From Dolomedes plantarius (Eukaryota > Arthropoda > Arachnida > Araneae > Dolomedidae), in NCBI GenBank assembly GCA_907164885.2, contig OU015501.1, positions 60,315,119-60,379,118 on the forward strand: 64,000 nucleotides of DNA, given 5' to 3'. The notes under the pieces are model-generated. The model ran no database searches. It was not told the DNA's origin and saw only the letters and a list, made by a program, of their open reading frames with translations. Both the position numbers and the translations under genes were made by a program. How positions within the stretch are numbered: position 1 is the first letter of the stretch; each line of letters starts with the position of its first letter. Shown one piece after another: positions 59,715-64,000 of the stretch.

Positions 59715-61251
59715 TATATATAGTCAGTTGTATGAAAGTTCTGAGGCATTTATTTAGGCCTAAAAAATGTTACATTAAGCGTCGTAAGATATTATTCTTA
59801 TATTTTCCGAAAAAAAACTCTTTATGAAAAAAAGACTTTGAACTAATCTCCTTTCATCAACAGAATGATTTTCTACTGTTGAATAATTATTTAATGATCA
59901 ATTAGTTTCTCTATATGTCACAAGTAAATGATATGATTTAATTTCCTTACATAGAAGCATAAAAGTCAACTCATTCTTCTACACTGCTCCCAATTTAAAA
60001 GAAAAAAGACTGGGATTTTAAAAATGAGTAACACTTAATCTTTAAGAGTTTTCAACAATTATGCTCTATGATCATAAGACTTTAACGAAATGCTTTGTCA
60101 CGCAAACCAGACTTATCTCGCATCAGAGTTTGACGACCTCGAACATCGAAGGATGAATAAAGCACCCTATTGCTTTACTAAGGCTTATGGTACTCATTTT
60201 TTTTTTCATACAGGATTAAAGCAAAACCATGTTGTAATATTATTTTTATTATCGTTCAAAGGGAGAATTGTATTAGGGATTGAAATAAGTTTTGAATCGG
60301 TAATACTTTATCGTTGGTTTTTATTGATATATTCGTCTGAGACGAAAGAAAAAATGGCCTGACATGGAAGACTTTCTTAGTGTACTCCTTACCATGTGAT
60401 ATGACAACAAAACTGGCTAAAAAACACCACAAACCTACTTTGTATAGTCTAAGAGCTGTAGGGATTGAAAATTGAATTCGGGATACGAGAAACCTTAACA
60501 TACGGTGATAAGTCGACGCCTTGTGTTATGTCGGTGTATCACTGATCGTGTATCGTACGAGACCTTGATAATGGGCGATGAATGAATTTCAATTTGTCAT
60601 ACCAGTACCTTTTTCTTTGATTGTTTTGCTTTTCATCATAGCATATCTCGATCGTTAATGCTACGTTGTAAATGAGTCTTGATAACAGAAAGAGATCTTC
60701 TATAATATTAGAGTAGTATATCATTCTTTCTGTGTTTCAGTGAAAGACTGATTCCAAGTGTATCATGGTAAAGTCATATCAGAGTATTAAATTTTGATAG
60801 AGTGATAGAAAAGAGCATACACTGATCTTTCCTGATCATGATACATATCTTGATTCTTATGCAAATAGATCATATTATTGTTCCCGCTTAGCAACGTACT
60901 ACATCACTGACTACTTTTTGTTAGGAGTAGATTGTATCATGGATGCTATAATATCGAATTCTTTTCTCTATAACTTCAGATAACAATTATGATAAAAAGA
61001 TGTAGTAAGGGCCTTGTTTTGTCGCCGATTATATAAAATAGTAAAGTTTCCTATAACTTAATACTGTTACCAGGAAAATATCCAAACCATTTTGAGTCGT
61101 GAATAAGAAAAGTAAAGAATACACGCACATATTCAATATACAAAGAGGGATAAATTTTAAATATCCCACATGTGTGTGCGAGAACATTTTTATTAAATTT
61201 ATTCTCATGAAAACAAAAATAAATGTTCGAGAACTTTTTGGTTTGTTACTG
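59715..61251. other. AT-rich stretch, no recognisable gene
   Basis: The frame at 60090-60362 (+) has no domain signature. Confidence 0.55.
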
Positions 61252-61418
61252 AAGAGCGCTATGGTCAACTTTTGCTACACTTGGGATACTAACGTCGAGG
61301 ACTACAGTTTGAAGCTGATTTGGAAAGGCTAAAAATGTCCATGCCAACAGTGGATCATAAAGACATAGGCTTTGGACCGAAGGTCAGTACCTTGTCCAAT
61401 TGACTATCCCCCAGCATC
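61252..61418 (-). mobile_element. SINE-like repeat, family B, copy 6
   Basis: On the minus strand: GGATAGTCAATTGGACAAGG, CCACTGTTGGCATGGACATT, TTCCAAATCAGCTTCAAACT, then TAGCAAAAGTTGACCATAGC. Most similar to copy 5 in its tail. Head and B-box are eroded. Confidence 0.65.
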
Positions 61419-62003
61419 AGAGCTTTTTATTTAAAAATAAAAGAAAACTAATTAACGCTATTCACTTAGTATTCCAAAATATATACACTTTATAATTGAA
61501 ATATCACACATACAAACACATCTGTCTTCAGCTTCTTAGTCCGATTGCTTAATTTTGATTTCTTTTTTTAGGTAAACAATTATTAAGCTAAAGAAATTTC
61601 TCTGTGCAGGAGCAATTATTATCAAATTATTTATAACCCCCCCACATGGTTTTTTTTACTGAAAGAGACAGATATTAGCTAATGAAATATGGGCTGTTCA
61701 GATTAAAAGGTTTGAATAAGAATATCTGAAAACAGAGATTTCCGAATACGTGATTAAGGAAATGCTCTTAAACTTAGAAAACGAATTTAATAACAATAAT
61801 TTCTTCCATGATTTGATCCTCTCTGATTTATTACTAGCGCCTTAATCATGAATAGTACTTGTTTTGGGGTGTGAGATTGATATTCTGAAACAAAAAAGTT
61901 TTATTTTAAAAGTTACTAATGAAGTAAATTTTCTTAACTCATTCCAGCAAATTTGAGTATGGATGGAAATAATCTTTATAAAGCCATGTATAATTAGTAA
62001 AAG
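61419..62003. other. AT-rich stretch, nothing recognised
   Basis: No signature. Confidence 0.6.
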
Positions 62004-62413
62004 GTAAATAATTCAACAGAAAATACTATTATATAACAGGATGAATGCAATGACAGTCAAACTAAATAAACAAAAATCCTGCACTTAGAGTTAAACGCAC
62101 TATAAATGCAAGATTCTGTAGCAGTATAAAAACTAAGCCATATAACGAGGCAACCGACCGGTCTCTTCATCAGGAGGCCTAACCAAATCAGTTACCTCTA
62201 GGGGGAACTTTCTGCATAAGATGCAAGTCTAGCCAGAAGACATTCCAAGGTCCCGAAATCCCCACATTGATGAGGATCTTGGGGTTTTTATACTGCTACA
62301 GAATCTTGCATTTATGGTGCGTTTAGCTCTAAGTGCAGGATTTCTGTTTATTTTGTTTGACTGTCATTGCATTCTTCCTGTTATATAATAGCTTTTTCTG
62401 TTGAATTATTTAC
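62004..62413. mobile_element. Inverted-repeat element with about 129-bp arms
   Basis: 62004-62132 and 62285-62413 are inverted copies, about 92% identical (for example GATTCTGTAGCAGTATAAAA, and GTAAATAATTCAACAGAAAA at the tips). The spacer is 150 bp and non-coding. No clear target duplication. Confidence 0.85.
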
Positions 62414-62479
62414 ATTTTAATAGTTATAGTTGTCTGTTTTTTCAGAGTGAGGATTTGTTGCAACTGCGCAATCCTTTAT

Positions 62480-62590
62480 TGAAAAGTTTAAAAGTATTCA
62501 ATGCTAGTGTAGTGTTTCTGTTAATTTCGTTCGGCTGTATATGCCTTCTTTATGTATTTTACTTTCTTATTTTGTGTTGAATTATTTACA
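62480..62590 (+). repeat. Diverged extra copy of the inverted-repeat arm
   Basis: Resembles 62310-62413 in the same direction: TTTCTGTTAATTTCGTTCGG, GCCTTCTTTATG, GTGTTGAATTATTTACA. It shows the arm also exists outside the palindrome. Confidence 0.6.
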
Positions 62591-62693
62591 TTGTATAAGC
62601 TATCTTTATAATGCTTCTTATAGTCTTCTATTCTTTGTTTTTATTCCAGCAATTGTCACTATTACATGGTATGGCTAAATAGATTTCTGAGAA

Positions 62694-62762
62694 CATTGAC
62701 ATCTTTGGCATGTCCGGGGAACGCAATTCCACTATTCTCCGGACATACCAAAGATGTCAATG
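62694..62762. repeat. Hairpin, 28-bp stem with two mismatches
   Basis: CATTGACATCTTTGGCATGT plus CCGGGGAA at 62694-62721 is inverted at 62735-62762. Loop of 13 bases. Confidence 0.9.
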
Positions 62763-62763
62763 C

Positions 62764-63749
62764 TCCTAGATGAGTTTAGTTTCTTTATGATGTTTCCCAG
62801 TAATAAAATTCCCCTTTTGGCATAAGTATAGATTAGATAACACAGACACCTTACACCTTACTCTCAACCCAGTTGTTTTAAGGTTTAGGGGGGGGGGGAT
62901 GATGTTCAGCAATCGAGATTCTCAGACTGGGAAAAATTATCAAATTAATTGAAAAATTATGATAGCCATCGGCTTAATGTTTCATCGAGTAAATCTGCTG
63001 TTTGAGCCAATGTACTTTTGGCATGGGGCAGACAAAAAAAAATTATATATGTTTACCGGATGCTGAATTTGTAAGTGTTTTACTAAGGAAATTTTGGGCA
63101 ACAACCTTCTAGCTTCTTATGATGAGAGAATCATAATCCTTTTCTGAACTAGTCTAGGGGCTTTATACCCAGGTGTTCAAAATCTCATAATACTATAGCA
63201 AGAACTGATTTACGCAGCTTTGTTTTCTAAATCTAAAACTCATCTATTTTTAACATAATTATTTTACTAGTGTCCATGTTACATGTTGTAGAACTTAACA
63301 TACTGTCCAAACTCGGCATTAGGAAAATATAATTATTCGCAAATTTACCATCTGTAGTTAAAAGGGAAATTGTGGCATTATGCAGTCTGATGTTATACCA
63401 AGATTATTAAAGATTATAAAACTCACTATCGAAGTGTTTATTACTGAGTCTTATCAGTTTTGATAATTTCGTTAACATTTAAATATTGTCCAAGTTTTTG
63501 TTGCACTGCGCACAATATTACCTACCTTCTTCTTTGTGAATGTGTATGTGTTGATATTTTAATTTTAAATTCATGAAACCTATTAAGGCAGTACATATTA
63601 TTGTTTTACTTTTTGCTTGTGTTTCCCACAATTTCAAGACTTGAGGAAGGGGGTCTAAGATAACCAAAGTGTTCCTGCTTCTCAAATACTAAGAATGTGG
63701 AATGTTAATTGTATGCACACATATACTGTGATATATATATATATACATA
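62764..63749. other. AT-rich stretch, nothing recognised
   Basis: A G10-11 run near 62889. A short (AT) tract at 63731-63744 precedes the next element. Confidence 0.6.
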
Positions 63750-64000
63750 CAGTCGAACCCCGTTATAGCGAACTCGGTATATGACGAACTCATGGATATA
63801 ACGAACGAAAATTTTTGTCCCGCCGTTTTCCTATTGTACGTAATTTAATTAGTATTGTATCAGTTTAATGTAATCAATTTTAGTCGATTTAATTCATTAA
63901 TGATCATTTTTAATAGATTTTATGATTTTTTTAAAACATCATTATTGAATACACATTGTAACTAATGAGTTATACATTTTGTGAACTCTAGCATTTTTAG
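63750..64000 (+). mobile_element. Left end of a pogo/Tigger-like element, continues beyond the window
   Basis: TA then CAGTCGAACCCCGTTATAGC, followed by GATATAACGAACGAAAATTT after a spaced repeat of the GAAC motif. This CAGTCGAACC(C/T)CG...ATAACGAA pattern is the terminal sequence I know from pogo-like elements. No coding is reached before the window ends, so size and activity cannot be judged. Confidence 0.65.

Overview
This is an AT-rich animal genomic window with no gene that I can call functional. It looks like repeat-filled intergenic or intronic DNA. There are long AT-rich stretches, many (TA)n microsatellites, tRNA-derived SINE-like repeats, and a dense crop of decayed DNA transposons, mostly of the Tc1/mariner superfamily. 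The transposase types (DD41D/DUF4817-like, Tc1-like, mariner) are those I associate with arthropods, and spiders in particular, but that assignment is inference. There are no operons, rRNA genes or CRISPR arrays, and the long ORFs are either transposase remnants or chance frames.

Layout. 0.6-1.4 kb: a small hAT with an exact 8-bp target duplication. 4.8-7.1 kb: a SINE, a DD41D mariner-like element and a 60-bp satellite. 9.6-9.9 kb: a SINE tail split by a palindromic MITE. 11.9-12.6 kb: a broken ORF of an unassigned repeat-associated protein family. 13.5-15.9 kb: a SINE, then a Helitron with a Tc1-like element nested in it. 18.8-21.5 kb: SINEs, a mariner-like element and a Tc1 relic. 22.2-26.5 kb: a SINE and two transposons almost touching, ending in (TA)n. 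27.2-27.5 kb: a SINE. 30.6-31.5 kb: an internally deleted mariner. 32.1-39.4 kb: a region bounded by a 25-bp inverted repeat and two GC-rich islands, holding a foldback element, one candidate exon, and a hAT pseudogene split by an almost complete Tc1-like element with about 225-bp inverted repeats. 39.6 kb: a gypsy-like reverse transcriptase scrap. 41.0-41.8 kb: a rearranged DUF4817-type element. 43.0 and 47.5 kb: SINEs. 47.7-53.7 kb: nothing recognisable. 53.7-55.2 kb: a Tc1 pseudogene split by a palindromic MITE, with a second MITE beside it. 56.2-57.2 kb: two SINEs. 59.2-59.7 kb: a foldback made from the 5' end of a transposon. 61.3-62.8 kb: a SINE, a long inverted repeat and a hairpin. 63.75 kb to the window end: what looks like one end of a pogo/Tigger-like element.

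The value of the window is in its nesting record (Tc1 in hAT, Tc1 in Helitron, MITE in SINE, MITE in Tc1, SINE in Tc1), in several ways short non-autonomous elements arose from full ones (5'-end foldback, 5' tandem duplication, internal deletion), and in the repeated joining of TA-targeting transposons to (TA)n tracts. I did not find a convincing new multi-gene system. All identifications come from reading by eye and recalled family signatures; none was checked by a search.
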